Shown here piece after piece: positions 13,429-22,580 of a DNA stretch of 33,645 bases. The DNA lies in NCBI GenBank assembly GCA_016934935.1, contig JAFGRW010000018.1, positions 1 through 33,645 of the forward strand, read 5' to 3'. Position 1 is the first letter of the stretch, and each line of letters begins with the position of its first letter. A program made the translations under genes and the position numbers. The stretch is from Spirochaetota bacterium. GTDB lineage: Bacteria; Spirochaetota; UBA4802; JAFGJZ01. The notes beneath the pieces were generated by a model. The model was not told the DNA's origin and searched no databases. It saw only the letters and a list, made by a program, of their open reading frames with translations.

Positions 13429-14760
13429 ATGGATCTACTTTTAACCGGCGGCCGTCTGTTCGATTCCGAGGTTAACATCGGAATTTTATCGGGAAAAATA
13501 TCTTATATCGGTTGCGACAGACAAAAAGCCGAATGTGTATATGACCTTGATGGCCTTATTGTGCTTCCGGGTATGATAGACCCGCATGTCCATATGAGGG
13601 ATCTCGGTCAATCCGATAAAGAGGATTGGCTATCGGGTTCTAAAGCCGCTCTAGCCGGTGGAGTGACTTCGCTTATTGATATGCCAAACACTCAACCGCC
13701 TACCAACGATGTCAAAAGCCTTAACATGAAAATTGAAGCTGCTCAAAGGTCTCTGGTTAACTATGGGTTTCATGTAGGTGTATCACCTGGAAATCTTAAG
13801 GATCTAGATGATGTTCTAAAAAACAATGTGTCAGCAATTGCCGGTGTTAAGGTTTTTCTCGCGGAAACAAGCTCAAATGAGGTGATCGAATCTGTTGAGT
13901 CGGTAGAGCAGATATTGAAAATTTCCGCTGCCTATTCGCGTCCGGTACTTTTTCACCATGAATTATTCTCCTCTTTACGTGAGAACCTCCTGAAATATCA
14001 GGACGACCGTTATAATGATATAAGTTTTCATGATTCAATTCGAAGCCGTTCGTGTGAGGAAGACGGTATTGAACTTATTATTCGAGCTGCCGAAAACACC
14101 AATGCCGCTGTTTATATATGCCATGTTTCGACCCGCAGCGGTTTTGAGATGATAAGCGAAGCTAAAAAGAGAGGAGTTAATATTATCGCCGAAGCCACTC
14201 CTCACCATCTGTTTTTGAATTATAATGTTTCGCGAAAAGCAGGTAATTTCGCAAAAATAAATCCTCCGCTAAGAAGTGAGGCCGACCGCTCATTTTTATA
14301 CAATGCTCTTCGATCAGATCTTTTTGATATAATTGGTTCAGATCATGCACCGCATCAAATTGAGTTAAAACAAAAATCTTATAAAGATGCTCCTTCGGGA
14401 TTCCCCGGTTTAGAAACATCATTGCCGTTATTGATTGACCGGGTACTGAACAGAGAATTAAGTTTTGAACAAGTTGCTGCATTAACAGCAGAAGCGCCTG
14501 CAAACTATTTTGGTATCAAGGAACGTGGCTATTTGCGTGAGGGATATTTTGCAGATTTTGTAATAGTTGATCCTGGCAAAAACTGGCAAGTTGATCCGGA
14601 AAGTTTTTTCTCCAAGGCTCATTATTCACCTTTTCGGGATACAGTTTTAAAAGGAAAAATAGTCCAGACCTGGGTTAATGGCAAGCAGGCCTATTGCGAA
14701 GGAAAGGTGATAGCGGACGCTCCTGGCAAACAGTTGGAATTTTACAAAAAGGCAATTTGA
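13429..14760 (+). CDS. pyrC: Dihydroorotase (class I)
   Basis: The 443-residue amidohydrolase cyclises carbamoyl aspartate to dihydroorotate. Metal-site motifs are present: DPHVHMRD at the N-terminus, Lys in GVKVFLAE as the likely carbamylated lysine, His residues in FHHE and ICHVST, and the catalytic Asp in GSDHAPH. Length and motifs match class I (Bacillus-type) enzymes rather than the ~345-residue E. coli type. It lies 43 bases after pyrK and 46 before pyrEF. It is also similar to allantoinases and hydantoinases, but the operon settles the substrate. Confidence 0.95.
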   Translation: MDLLLTGGRLFDSEVNIGILSGKISYIGCDRQKAECVYDLDGLIVLPGMIDPHVHMRDLGQSDKEDWLSGSKAALAGGVTSLIDMPNTQPPTNDVKSLNMKIEAAQRSLVNYGFHVGVSPGNLKDLDDVLKNNVSAIAGVKVFLAETSSNEVIESVESVEQILKISAAYSRPVLFHHELFSSLRENLLKYQDDRYNDISFHDSIRSRSCEEDGIELIIRAAENTNAAVYICHVSTRSGFEMISEAKKRGVNIIAEATPHHLFLNYNVSRKAGNFAKINPPLRSEADRSFLYNALRSDLFDIIGSDHAPHQIELKQKSYKDAPSGFPGLETSLPLLIDRVLNRELSFEQVAALTAEAPANYFGIKERGYLREGYFADFVIVDPGKNWQVDPESFFSKAHYSPFRDTVLKGKIVQTWVNGKQAYCEGKVIADAPGKQLEFYKKAI

Positions 14761-14806
14761 GTAGTTAGTAATTACGAATAAACATACAACCGGAGGATAA
14801 TCGGGA

Positions 14807-16183
14807 ATGACTAAAGAAGATTTTGTTGTTAAGTTGTCAGAAATAGGAGCTATCAGGTTTGGCTCATTTACCTTAAAGAGCGGACTGGTGTCGCCTTTTT
14901 ATATAAATTTGCGTGATGTCGTTTCGTCTCCCGAACTTCTGGATGCTTCCGCAAAACTAATTGCTAACGAGTGTAAGGTTGATTATGACGTTGTAAGTGG
15001 AGTTCCATATACAGCATTACCTATTGCTTCACTTGTTTCGGCCAAATCGGGGAAAGGACTTATTTTTAAGCGCAAGGAAGAGAAGGTCTACGGGCTTAAG
15101 GATTCAATTGTCGGCACCTATAAACCGGGGGATCGCTGCTTTTTGATAGAAGATCTTATCACAACCGGTGAGAGTATCCTTGAAAATGCAGAAGCGCTTA
15201 ATGCTGCGGGTATAAAGATTGTTCATATTGCAATGATAATAGATCGAAGTTTTGATAATGGCGCGTCACTGCGAAATGCCGGTTATAAGTATTCGAGTAT
15301 CGTAACATTGAAAGAAATGACAGACATATTACAAAAAAGAGGAAAAATCGGGGCTGATGAGGTTAACGCTATTGAGAAATTTGTTGCTGAAAATAGCGGT
15401 GATGTAATAAAAAAAGAACCTGAAATAAAGAATCCTGTGACCCGTAAGATACTGAAAACCATAGAAGATAAAAATACAAATCTAACTCTCTCGCTGGATG
15501 TTACTGAGTCCAAAGAATTTTTCTCAATTCTTGACAAGACGGCCGATAAGATCGCGGTATTAAAAACACATATCGATATCATTGATGATTTTACACCAGC
15601 ATTTATTGAAAGACTTCTGGAGTACAAGGAAAAATACAACTTTGTTATTTTCGAAGATCGTAAGTTCGCGGATATTGGCAATACTGTAAGGCATCAGTTT
15701 AGAAACGGAGTTTATAAAATTGCAGATTGGGCGGATATGGTAACCGTGCATATGGTTCCGGGGCCTGGAATACTTGACGGTCTTTTTGGCGGTATCGAGA
15801 ACCGGAGCGGTCTTCTTTTGGCACGCATGTCTTCCAAGGGAAATTATATAAACGAAGATTATACAAGACGGGTGATTTCGGCAGGTATAGAGAACGAGAT
15901 GTTTGTCTCGGGTTTCATAGGGCACGGCAGTGATGAAGAGGATATAAGAAGATTTCGTAACAAGATTCCATCCAATTTTCTGTTTTTTATGCCTGGTGTT
16001 AAAATTGACACCGCATCGGACGGGCTTGGTCAATCATATATTACTCCAGATGTGGCTGTGAAAAACGGTGCCGATTCCATAATAGTTGGGCGTGGAATTA
16101 TAGCTGCAAAAGATCCGGCCGTTGAAGCGGACAAGTATCGGGAAACAGCTTTTACTGAATATCTGAAAAGGAAAAAAATATGA
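14807..16183 (+). CDS. pyrEF: Bifunctional UMP synthase: PyrE-PyrF fusion
   Basis: The 458-residue fusion carries out the last two steps of UMP synthesis. Residues 1-200 are orotate phosphoribosyltransferase, with LIEDLITTGES as the PRPP loop. Residues ~215-458 are OMP decarboxylase, with LDVTES, Lys253 and Asp257 in KTHIDI, and FEDRKFADIGNT holding Asp284, Lys286 and Asp289. All expected catalytic residues are there. FEDRKFADIGNTVRHQF and the following IADWADMVTVHMVPGPGI resemble eukaryotic (yeast and animal) decarboxylases more than E. coli PyrF. The domain order, E then F, is that of animal UMP synthase. A strong GGAGG precedes the ATG. It overlaps purM by four bases, which joins the pyrimidine and purine halves of the cluster. 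Confidence 0.95.
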   Translation: MTKEDFVVKLSEIGAIRFGSFTLKSGLVSPFYINLRDVVSSPELLDASAKLIANECKVDYDVVSGVPYTALPIASLVSAKSGKGLIFKRKEEKVYGLKDSIVGTYKPGDRCFLIEDLITTGESILENAEALNAAGIKIVHIAMIIDRSFDNGASLRNAGYKYSSIVTLKEMTDILQKRGKIGADEVNAIEKFVAENSGDVIKKEPEIKNPVTRKILKTIEDKNTNLTLSLDVTESKEFFSILDKTADKIAVLKTHIDIIDDFTPAFIERLLEYKEKYNFVIFEDRKFADIGNTVRHQFRNGVYKIADWADMVTVHMVPGPGILDGLFGGIENRSGLLLARMSSKGNYINEDYTRRVISAGIENEMFVSGFIGHGSDEEDIRRFRNKIPSNFLFFMPGVKIDTASDGLGQSYITPDVAVKNGADSIIVGRGIIAAKDPAVEADKYRETAFTEYLKRKKI

Positions 16184-17259
16184 GCAATAATACAAGTAAA
16201 TCCAGCGGTGTAGACATAGATCTGGGCAACCGCTGTTCTAAAAATGCATATGCCATCTCCAAGTCGACATTTAAAAACAGACAAGGGCGTCCAGGGATGC
16301 CGGTTATGGATGTGGATGGATTATTTTCAAGTATGATAGATTTTAACGGAACCAAAATCGGTATATCATCTGACGGGATCGGAACCAAAGTCGAACTTGC
16401 AGAACGGACTGGAATTTATAATACTCTTGGGTTTGATCTTCTTGCAATGGTTGCGGATGACCTCGCTGCCGGAGGTTTTGTGCCTACGAATATTTCGAAT
16501 ATTATAGACGCCGACTTTCTTGATTATGATATTATTGACAGTTTAATGAATGGTCTGAAAGCGGCTTGTGATTTTGCTTCTGTTGCGATCTCCGGCGGGG
16601 AAATAGCCGAGCTTGGTAACCGTATGAATGGTTACGGTGAACGAATGCATTTTAACTGGTGTTCGACTGCGATTGGAATTCTTCATGAATCGTTAAAGGC
16701 ACCTTTAGACGGCAAGGCGCTGTCGGAAGGTGACGTTGTGATTTCGTTAAAGAGTCGCGGATTCCGTTCTAACGGATTCTCACTGTTACGGAAAATTCTT
16801 TCTGAAAAATTCGGCGATAAATGGCATAATGAAAAATTTGGTGAAGCAACTTATGGAGAGGCAGTTTTAACGCCTTCGCTGATTTACTCGCCAGTTGTAT
16901 GTGAATTTATGGATAACGATATTCGCGTGAATGGAGTAGTTCATGTTACCGGGGGCGGGGTTGCAGATAACCTGGGTCGTATTTTGCGTGATGAAAAATT
17001 CGGAGCAGTGCTTGATAATCTTTTTGATCCTCACGAAATAATGACACATATCCAGCAGCTTGGAAAAGTAAGTGACGAATATGCGTACAGGTATTGGAAT
17101 ATGGGGAACGGAATGTTTGTCGTTGTTAATCCGAATGACGCGGATAAGGCGTTACAACTTGCCGGAAAAAAAGGATATCAATCACGCACGGCAGGAGTAA
17201 TAAATAGAAGCGGCCGTATAACCATACCCGCAAAAAATCTGGATTATCCGATAGAGTAG
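16180..17259 (+). CDS. purM: Phosphoribosylformylglycinamidine cyclo-ligase (AIR synthetase)
   Basis: PurM closes the imidazole ring, turning FGAM into AIR with ATP. The 359-residue protein starts with an N-terminal ATP-site region (GIGTKVELAE, DLLAMVADDLAAGG) and continues with SGGEIAE, SRGFRSNGFSLLRK and HVTGGGVADNL, all standard PurM marks. Its ATG overlaps the pyrEF stop, so translation of the two is coupled, and purL follows eight bases after its stop. It belongs to the same structural family as PurL. Length is close to E. coli PurM (345). Confidence 0.95.
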   Translation: MSNNTSKSSGVDIDLGNRCSKNAYAISKSTFKNRQGRPGMPVMDVDGLFSSMIDFNGTKIGISSDGIGTKVELAERTGIYNTLGFDLLAMVADDLAAGGFVPTNISNIIDADFLDYDIIDSLMNGLKAACDFASVAISGGEIAELGNRMNGYGERMHFNWCSTAIGILHESLKAPLDGKALSEGDVVISLKSRGFRSNGFSLLRKILSEKFGDKWHNEKFGEATYGEAVLTPSLIYSPVVCEFMDNDIRVNGVVHVTGGGVADNLGRILRDEKFGAVLDNLFDPHEIMTHIQQLGKVSDEYAYRYWNMGNGMFVVVNPNDADKALQLAGKKGYQSRTAGVINRSGRITIPAKNLDYPIE

Positions 17260-17267
17260 GAGAGGTC

Positions 17268-20200
17268 ATGAAAAACAATGTTTCAATGGTACATATTGTT
17301 CCGCGTAACGCTGGATGTGATTCAGATGGCAAAAGGGTGCAGCACCAGATTTTAAAGCATCTCGGTATTGAAAGCGGTTCGGTACGATCAAGCAAACTCT
17401 TTTTAATAGATTATCCGATAACTGAAGATGAACTGAAAAATTATGCGGAAAAATGTTTGCACGACCCTGTTGTAAACAGTATTTACTGCAACGCCCTTAA
17501 TTCACCCGGTCAATACAAAAGTTTTATTTCTGTCGCAAAGATGCCCGGAGTTACAGATGATGAGGGAACTTCGGCTCAAAAAACATTAGCGGATTTTTTA
17601 GGAAGGCAGATAGATACAAATACACAGCATATTTTTGTACAGGATGTCTACTTCTTTGAAAAGGAGATGGATAAAAATTCGCTTAAGAGAATAGCTGCTG
17701 ATCTTCTTGGTAATAAGTTAATAAATCATTTTGAATATGGGAAGCCGTCAGATTTTAAACAGTACGTTCCCGCTGTGGATGTTGTTGTTGATAACCGTGT
17801 AGAAAATATAGATATCTTTATTGATGACGATAAACTTCTGAAATTGTCAAGAGATATGGTTCTTTCTATGGATATTGAAGAGTTAAGAGCTATTCAGGAT
17901 TATTACAGGGATGAAAAAGTTTTAAATAAACGGGAAAAGTCCGGACTTCCTTCCATACCTACCGATTGTGAGCTTGAGATTCTTGCTCAAACATGGTCAG
18001 AACATTGCAAGCATAAGGAGTTTGCAGCTAAAATAACATATACTAACAAAGTTACCGGTGAGACCAAAGAGATCGATTCCCTTTTCAAGACATATATCAA
18101 AGGCTCTACAGAGAAGATTCGTGAAAATCTGAAGAAGAATGCAAACGACTGGTTACTTAAGGTTTTTAATGATAATGCCGGTGTTGTGGAACTAAACAAA
18201 AAAGATACATTTATCTGGAAAGTTGAAACCCATAATTCTCCATCGGCGATTGATCCATATGGCGGAGCAATTACAGGAATATTGGGTAATAACAGGGATC
18301 CGCTATGTACTGGAATAGGTGGTGGGCGTCTTCTTTTCAACACAAATGTACTCTGTTTCGGCGATCCCTATTACGAGGGAGAACTTATTGATACGCAGCT
18401 TCATCCGCGACGAATTTTTGAAGGTGTTGTCAAGGGTATCGAGGATGGTGGCAACAAGTCGGGAATACCGACTGTCAATGGTTCAATAATCTTCGATGAA
18501 CGCTATGCTGGTAAACCGCTTGTCTATTGTGGAACAGCAGGTATAATTCCCCGTGAATATAAGGGGCGCAATGCCTGGGAAAAACATATCGACAAGGGCG
18601 ACCGTATAATTATGGCAGGCGGCCGCGTCGGCAAAGACGGAATTCATGGCGCTACATTTTCGTCAACCGAGCTTAACGAATTTTCACCTTCTAGTGCCGT
18701 ACAAATAGGTTCCCCGATAACACAAAAGCTACTCGCCGATTTTCTTGAGCGGGCAACAGAGCGTGGTCTAATAAAATGCAGTACAGACAACGGAGCCGGA
18801 GGATTGTCTTCATCTATAGGTGAACTTGCAACGATATCTAACGGCGCAATAGTTGATCTTGAAAATGTACCGCTTAAATATTCCGGGCTAAAACCATGGG
18901 AAGTCTTTCTGTCCGAGTCGCAGGAGAGAATGAGTCTTGTTGTTGAGCCGCGATATATAAAAGAGGTTTTTAATTTAGCGGAAGAGATGGAAGTCGAATT
19001 GACTGATATTGGCGAGTTCAGCTCTGACGGTGATCTTGTTATCCGTTATGATGGTAAAACTATTGCATCGCTTGATCTTGACTTCCTGCATGACGGAGTG
19101 CCTCGAAAACATATGAATGCCCAATGGGACGGTGTTGATGTAAATGAGCCGACGATTCCTGAAATTGATGACTACAACATGGTCTTGAAAAAACTGCTCT
19201 CATCTCTTAATATATGTTCAAAAGAGTGGGTTATTCGCCAGTATGATCATGAGGTAAAAGGTAAAAGTGTGCTTAAACCGCTTATGGGAGACGGTAACTC
19301 CCCACAGGACGCGGCTGTTGTGCGCACATCGTTTGATTCATTTGAGGGAGTTGCTGTTTCTAACGGTATAATTCCCCGTTATGGGGATATTGACGCTTAT
19401 CAGATGTCAGCAGGATCTTTTGACGAGGCAGTGCGGCAGATCATATCAGCCGGTGGCGAGCTGCCGAATCTGGAAAAGAGTAACGGAATATTCTGGACGG
19501 TAAACGATAATTTCTGTGTGCCCGATAGTCTCTACGATCCGGTTAACAATCCTGACGGCAAGGTTAAGCTGGCTAAGCTTGTTCAGATGTGTGAGGCACT
19601 TTATGATATGAGTACCTTTTTTGATATACCAATGACATCCGGCAAGGATTCAATGAAGAACGATTTTAAGGGCGGTGGTAAAAAGATTTCGGTGCCGCCG
19701 ACAATACTATATTCCATGGCAGCCAAGATTAAGGATGTGCGCCGTTGTGTAAGCTCAAACTTCAAGGCGGCGGATGATCTGGTTTATGTCCTGGGGGAAA
19801 CATACGATGAGCTCGGCGGCTCGGAATTCTACAGGATTTATAATGAGCTTGGAGCCAATGTTCCGGTTGTTCGACCCGAACTTGCAAAAAAACTTTATAC
19901 AGCTGTATCGCAGGCTAATCGGGAATCACTGATAGAGTCTTCACATGATATTTCGGATGGCGGCCTTGCTGTATGTTTGGCAGAGTGCTGCTTCGGAACA
20001 GCTTTTGGTGTTAATGCATCCATTGATTCGATAGCATCGGCCGGACGGAACGCTGCACTTTTTGGTGAGTCTCATTCACGATTTGTAGTATCGGTAGCTC
20101 CTGAAAACAGAGAACGGTTTGAAGAACATTTTGGTAAACGTGCTTTTCTGCTGGGAAATGTAACCGGCAACGGAAAATTTACCCTGAGTGAAAACGGTGC

Positions 20201-20270
20201 TTGCCTGATTGATTCATCTGTAAGTGATCTTCTTGCTTCATGGAAAAGTACACTGGAGATAATGGAATGA
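17268..20270 (+). CDS. purL: FGAM synthase, large PurL without glutaminase domain
   Basis: PurL converts FGAR to FGAM with ATP and ammonia supplied by PurQ. At 1000 residues it is longer than Bacillus-type PurL (~740) but shorter than E. coli PurL (~1295), whose C-terminal ~290 residues are a glutaminase. Residues 1-200 form an extra N-terminal region that probably includes a PurS-like part. The core starts near LAQTWSEHCKHKEF and contains ETHNSPSAIDPYGGA and the second-half motif SAGSFDEAVRQI. The C-terminus ends before any glutaminase motif. The glutaminase is instead PurQ, encoded next with an ATGA overlap. No separate purS was found nearby, which agrees with an N-terminal fusion. GGAGAGG precedes the start. 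Confidence 0.94.
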   Translation: MKNNVSMVHIVPRNAGCDSDGKRVQHQILKHLGIESGSVRSSKLFLIDYPITEDELKNYAEKCLHDPVVNSIYCNALNSPGQYKSFISVAKMPGVTDDEGTSAQKTLADFLGRQIDTNTQHIFVQDVYFFEKEMDKNSLKRIAADLLGNKLINHFEYGKPSDFKQYVPAVDVVVDNRVENIDIFIDDDKLLKLSRDMVLSMDIEELRAIQDYYRDEKVLNKREKSGLPSIPTDCELEILAQTWSEHCKHKEFAAKITYTNKVTGETKEIDSLFKTYIKGSTEKIRENLKKNANDWLLKVFNDNAGVVELNKKDTFIWKVETHNSPSAIDPYGGAITGILGNNRDPLCTGIGGGRLLFNTNVLCFGDPYYEGELIDTQLHPRRIFEGVVKGIEDGGNKSGIPTVNGSIIFDERYAGKPLVYCGTAGIIPREYKGRNAWEKHIDKGDRIIMAGGRVGKDGIHGATFSSTELNEFSPSSAVQIGSPITQKLLADFLERATERGLIKCSTDNGAGGLSSSIGELATISNGAIVDLENVPLKYSGLKPWEVFLSESQERMSLVVEPRYIKEVFNLAEEMEVELTDIGEFSSDGDLVIRYDGKTIASLDLDFLHDGVPRKHMNAQWDGVDVNEPTIPEIDDYNMVLKKLLSSLNICSKEWVIRQYDHEVKGKSVLKPLMGDGNSPQDAAVVRTSFDSFEGVAVSNGIIPRYGDIDAYQMSAGSFDEAVRQIISAGGELPNLEKSNGIFWTVNDNFCVPDSLYDPVNNPDGKVKLAKLVQMCEALYDMSTFFDIPMTSGKDSMKNDFKGGGKKISVPPTILYSMAAKIKDVRRCVSSNFKAADDLVYVLGETYDELGGSEFYRIYNELGANVPVVRPELAKKLYTAVSQANRESLIESSHDISDGGLAVCLAECCFGTAFGVNASIDSIASAGRNAALFGESHSRFVVSVAPENRERFEEHFGKRAFLLGNVTGNGKFTLSENGACLIDSSVSDLLASWKSTLEIME

Positions 20271-21109
20271 AAAAAGTACGAGCGCTTGTAATAACAGGTT
20301 TTGGAATAAACTGTGAAGAAGAGATGGCGGCAGCCTATACCCTGGCTGGGGCCGAGGCTGTAATCGTTCATCTTAACGATATTCTTGTGGATGGATTTTC
20401 TATACATGATTTTGATGTTCTGAATTTTCCGGGGGGATTTTCTTTTGGTGATGATATTGCATCTGGAAGAGTGCTCGCAAACAAGATCAGGTTTAAAAAA
20501 CTTCCTTCGGGGTTAACTTTTATTGATGAAATTAAAAAATTCATTAAAGCAGGTAAGTTTGTTTTTGGTGTGTGTAACGGTTTCCAGGTTCTTGTTAAAC
20601 TTGGGCTTTTGCCGGATCTTTCGGGAGAGATAAAACAGGAAGTTACCTTAACTCGTAACGATTCTTCAAAATTTGAAGATAGATGGTGTTACTGTAAAAG
20701 GGCTGATAATGTTAAAACTCCTTTTTTAAAGGATATTGATATTATTTATCTTCCCGTGCGTCACGGTGAAGGAAAACTTATGATAGCAGATGATAATGTA
20801 CAAAAAAAAATTTTGGATAATAATCTTGCTGTTCTTTCATATTGTGATTCAACAGGAAAAATAACAGATAAATATCCGTTAAATCCTAACGGATCAGAGA
20901 TGAGTATTGCCGGATTAACTGATACTACTGGACAGGTTTTCGGACTTATGCCTCATCCGGAAGCCTTTTTGACTTTATATAACCATCCTGATTGGGGGCG
21001 CCTGCGACGTGAAAATCCGTCGATACCAGAGGATGGTGAAGGGCTTAAAATATTTAAAAATATAATAACGCATATCGCGTCACAGGAGAGAAAAGATGAA
21101 GTGTCTTGA
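20267..21109 (+). CDS. purQ: FGAM synthase glutaminase subunit
   Basis: The 280-residue class I glutamine amidotransferase supplies ammonia to PurL. The catalytic Cys is in GVCNGFQVL, the His-Glu pair is in PHPEA, and NFPGGFSFGDDIASG is the typical N-terminal stretch. The true start is the ATG that overlaps the purL stop; an in-frame ATG nine codons earlier lies inside purL. It is longer than stand-alone Bacillus PurQ (~227) and nearer in size to the glutaminase domain of large PurL. It overlaps purCE by 14 bases. Confidence 0.94.
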   Translation: MKKVRALVITGFGINCEEEMAAAYTLAGAEAVIVHLNDILVDGFSIHDFDVLNFPGGFSFGDDIASGRVLANKIRFKKLPSGLTFIDEIKKFIKAGKFVFGVCNGFQVLVKLGLLPDLSGEIKQEVTLTRNDSSKFEDRWCYCKRADNVKTPFLKDIDIIYLPVRHGEGKLMIADDNVQKKILDNNLAVLSYCDSTGKITDKYPLNPNGSEMSIAGLTDTTGQVFGLMPHPEAFLTLYNHPDWGRLRRENPSIPEDGEGLKIFKNIITHIASQERKDEVS

Positions 21110-22481
21110 TACTTTTTCGACACCCCAGCTTGAACTTATTCACAAAGGTAAGGTACGTGACAGTTACCGGATCGATGACAAACGTCGAATGATAGTTGTA
21201 ACCGATCGTATATCCGCGTTTGACAATGTTTTAAATAATTATATTCCGTACAAAGGTGCAGTGCTGAATGGAATATCCAACTTCTGGTTTGAAAACACAA
21301 AGGATATTATTGATAATCATATACTGGAAGTTGTTGATCCCAATATCAATATTGTAAAAGAGGCCGAGCCCATTCGTGTAGAAGTAATTGTCAGAGGTTA
21401 TCTGACAGGCTCGATGTGGCGCGGATATCAAAATGGCAAGAGAACCTTTAGCGGTGTAACTGTTGGGGAGGGGCTTACATGTAATCAGAAATTTCCTGAA
21501 CCGATTGTAACTCCCACTACAAAGGAAGATTCTGATCGTGAAATATCACCGGAGGATATTGCCAAAGAAGGCTGGGTAAGTTCGGATATCTATCAAAAAA
21601 TGGCCGATATCTCTTTAAAACTATTTGAAAGGGGAAGTTCTGTTCTTGCTCAAAATGGTATAGTCCTTGTAGACACAAAATACGAGTTTGGTTTATATAA
21701 AGGAAAACTTATACTTATAGACGAGATACACACACCAGATTCATCACGTTTCTGGAGAGTTTCCGATTATGAGAAAGATCCTCAATCAGCTGAACAGATA
21801 GACAAGGAATTTGTACGCCAGTGGATGATAAAAAACAGTAAAAACGGAAAATACCCAGATACCCTTGACGATAGTGTAGTTGAAGAAACTAGCCGTCGTT
21901 ATGTGGAGATATTCGAAATTATCACAGGACAAAAGTTTGATTACAATCTTTTTTATGACTCCAAACATCGGGTAGCACAAAATCTTTGTCGTGCCGGATT
22001 GATCAAAGATGGATATATAGCGATTGTTATGGGATCTGCTTCAGATAAAACCCATGCGGACAAGATGAAAGCAATCATCGAAAAATACGATATTAAATGT
22101 TTTTACCGGGTAATCTCGGCGCATAAAAACGGCGAACGTCTTGTTCAGTTAGGCGAAACATTAAATAATTCGGTAGAGCCCGGTGCAGTTATTGCCGTGG
22201 CCGGAAGATCCAATGGTCTGGGAGGCGCATTAGGTGCAAATCTTTCATTGCCTGTTATCAGTTGTCCTCCATTTAAGGATAATGCCGATATAATGGTTAA
22301 TATAAATTCATCGCTTATGATGCCTTCGCTGACTCCTGCATCTACCGTAGTTTATCCTGATAATGCTGCTTTAAATGCTTTACGCTCTTTAAACATTCAG
22401 CGTGTGCGAAAACAGATGACAGAAGAGATTATTCAGATGAAGAATGATTTAATCGAAGCGGATAAGAATATAAATAAATAG
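21096..22481 (+). CDS. purCE: Bifunctional SAICAR synthetase / class II AIR carboxylase
   Basis: The 461-residue fusion has the domain order of animal PAICS. Residues 1-295 are PurC (SAICAR synthetase): HKGKVRDSYRI, EVIVRGYLTGSMWRGY, LVDTKYEFG and LIDEIHTPDSSRFW. Residues ~305-461 are PurE, opening with IVMGSASDK. The PurE half has SAHKNGERL, VAVAGRSNGLGG and SCPPF. These are marks of class II enzymes, which use CO2 and AIR directly, rather than AGAAHLPG of class I enzymes, which need PurK. This fits the absence of purK here. Treponema denticola PurE is a known bacterial class II enzyme. The start overlaps purQ by 14 bases and is preceded by AGGAGAG. Confidence 0.92.
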   Translation: MKCLDTFSTPQLELIHKGKVRDSYRIDDKRRMIVVTDRISAFDNVLNNYIPYKGAVLNGISNFWFENTKDIIDNHILEVVDPNINIVKEAEPIRVEVIVRGYLTGSMWRGYQNGKRTFSGVTVGEGLTCNQKFPEPIVTPTTKEDSDREISPEDIAKEGWVSSDIYQKMADISLKLFERGSSVLAQNGIVLVDTKYEFGLYKGKLILIDEIHTPDSSRFWRVSDYEKDPQSAEQIDKEFVRQWMIKNSKNGKYPDTLDDSVVEETSRRYVEIFEIITGQKFDYNLFYDSKHRVAQNLCRAGLIKDGYIAIVMGSASDKTHADKMKAIIEKYDIKCFYRVISAHKNGERLVQLGETLNNSVEPGAVIAVAGRSNGLGGALGANLSLPVISCPPFKDNADIMVNINSSLMMPSLTPASTVVYPDNAALNALRSLNIQRVRKQMTEEIIQMKNDLIEADKNINK

Positions 22482-22500
22482 TTGTACAGTATTATCAGAG

Positions 22501-22566
22501 GCGCTTTAAAAAACAGTATCTGCAGTGTGGTTAATCACAGGTTTTTTTAAAGCGCTATTTTTTATT
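22501..22566. terminator. Long hairpin between purCE and purD
   Basis: GCGCTTTAAAAAAC (22501-22514) pairs with GTTTTTTTAAAGCGC (22541-22555), with one bulged T. Inside, TGTG and CACA can pair around GTTAAT. A T-rich run follows (TATTTTTTATTTT). It lies 20 bases after the purCE stop and before purD, so it could be an internal terminator or attenuator, or protect mRNA ends. Confidence 0.55.
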
Positions 22567-22580
22567 TTAAGGATTGATAG

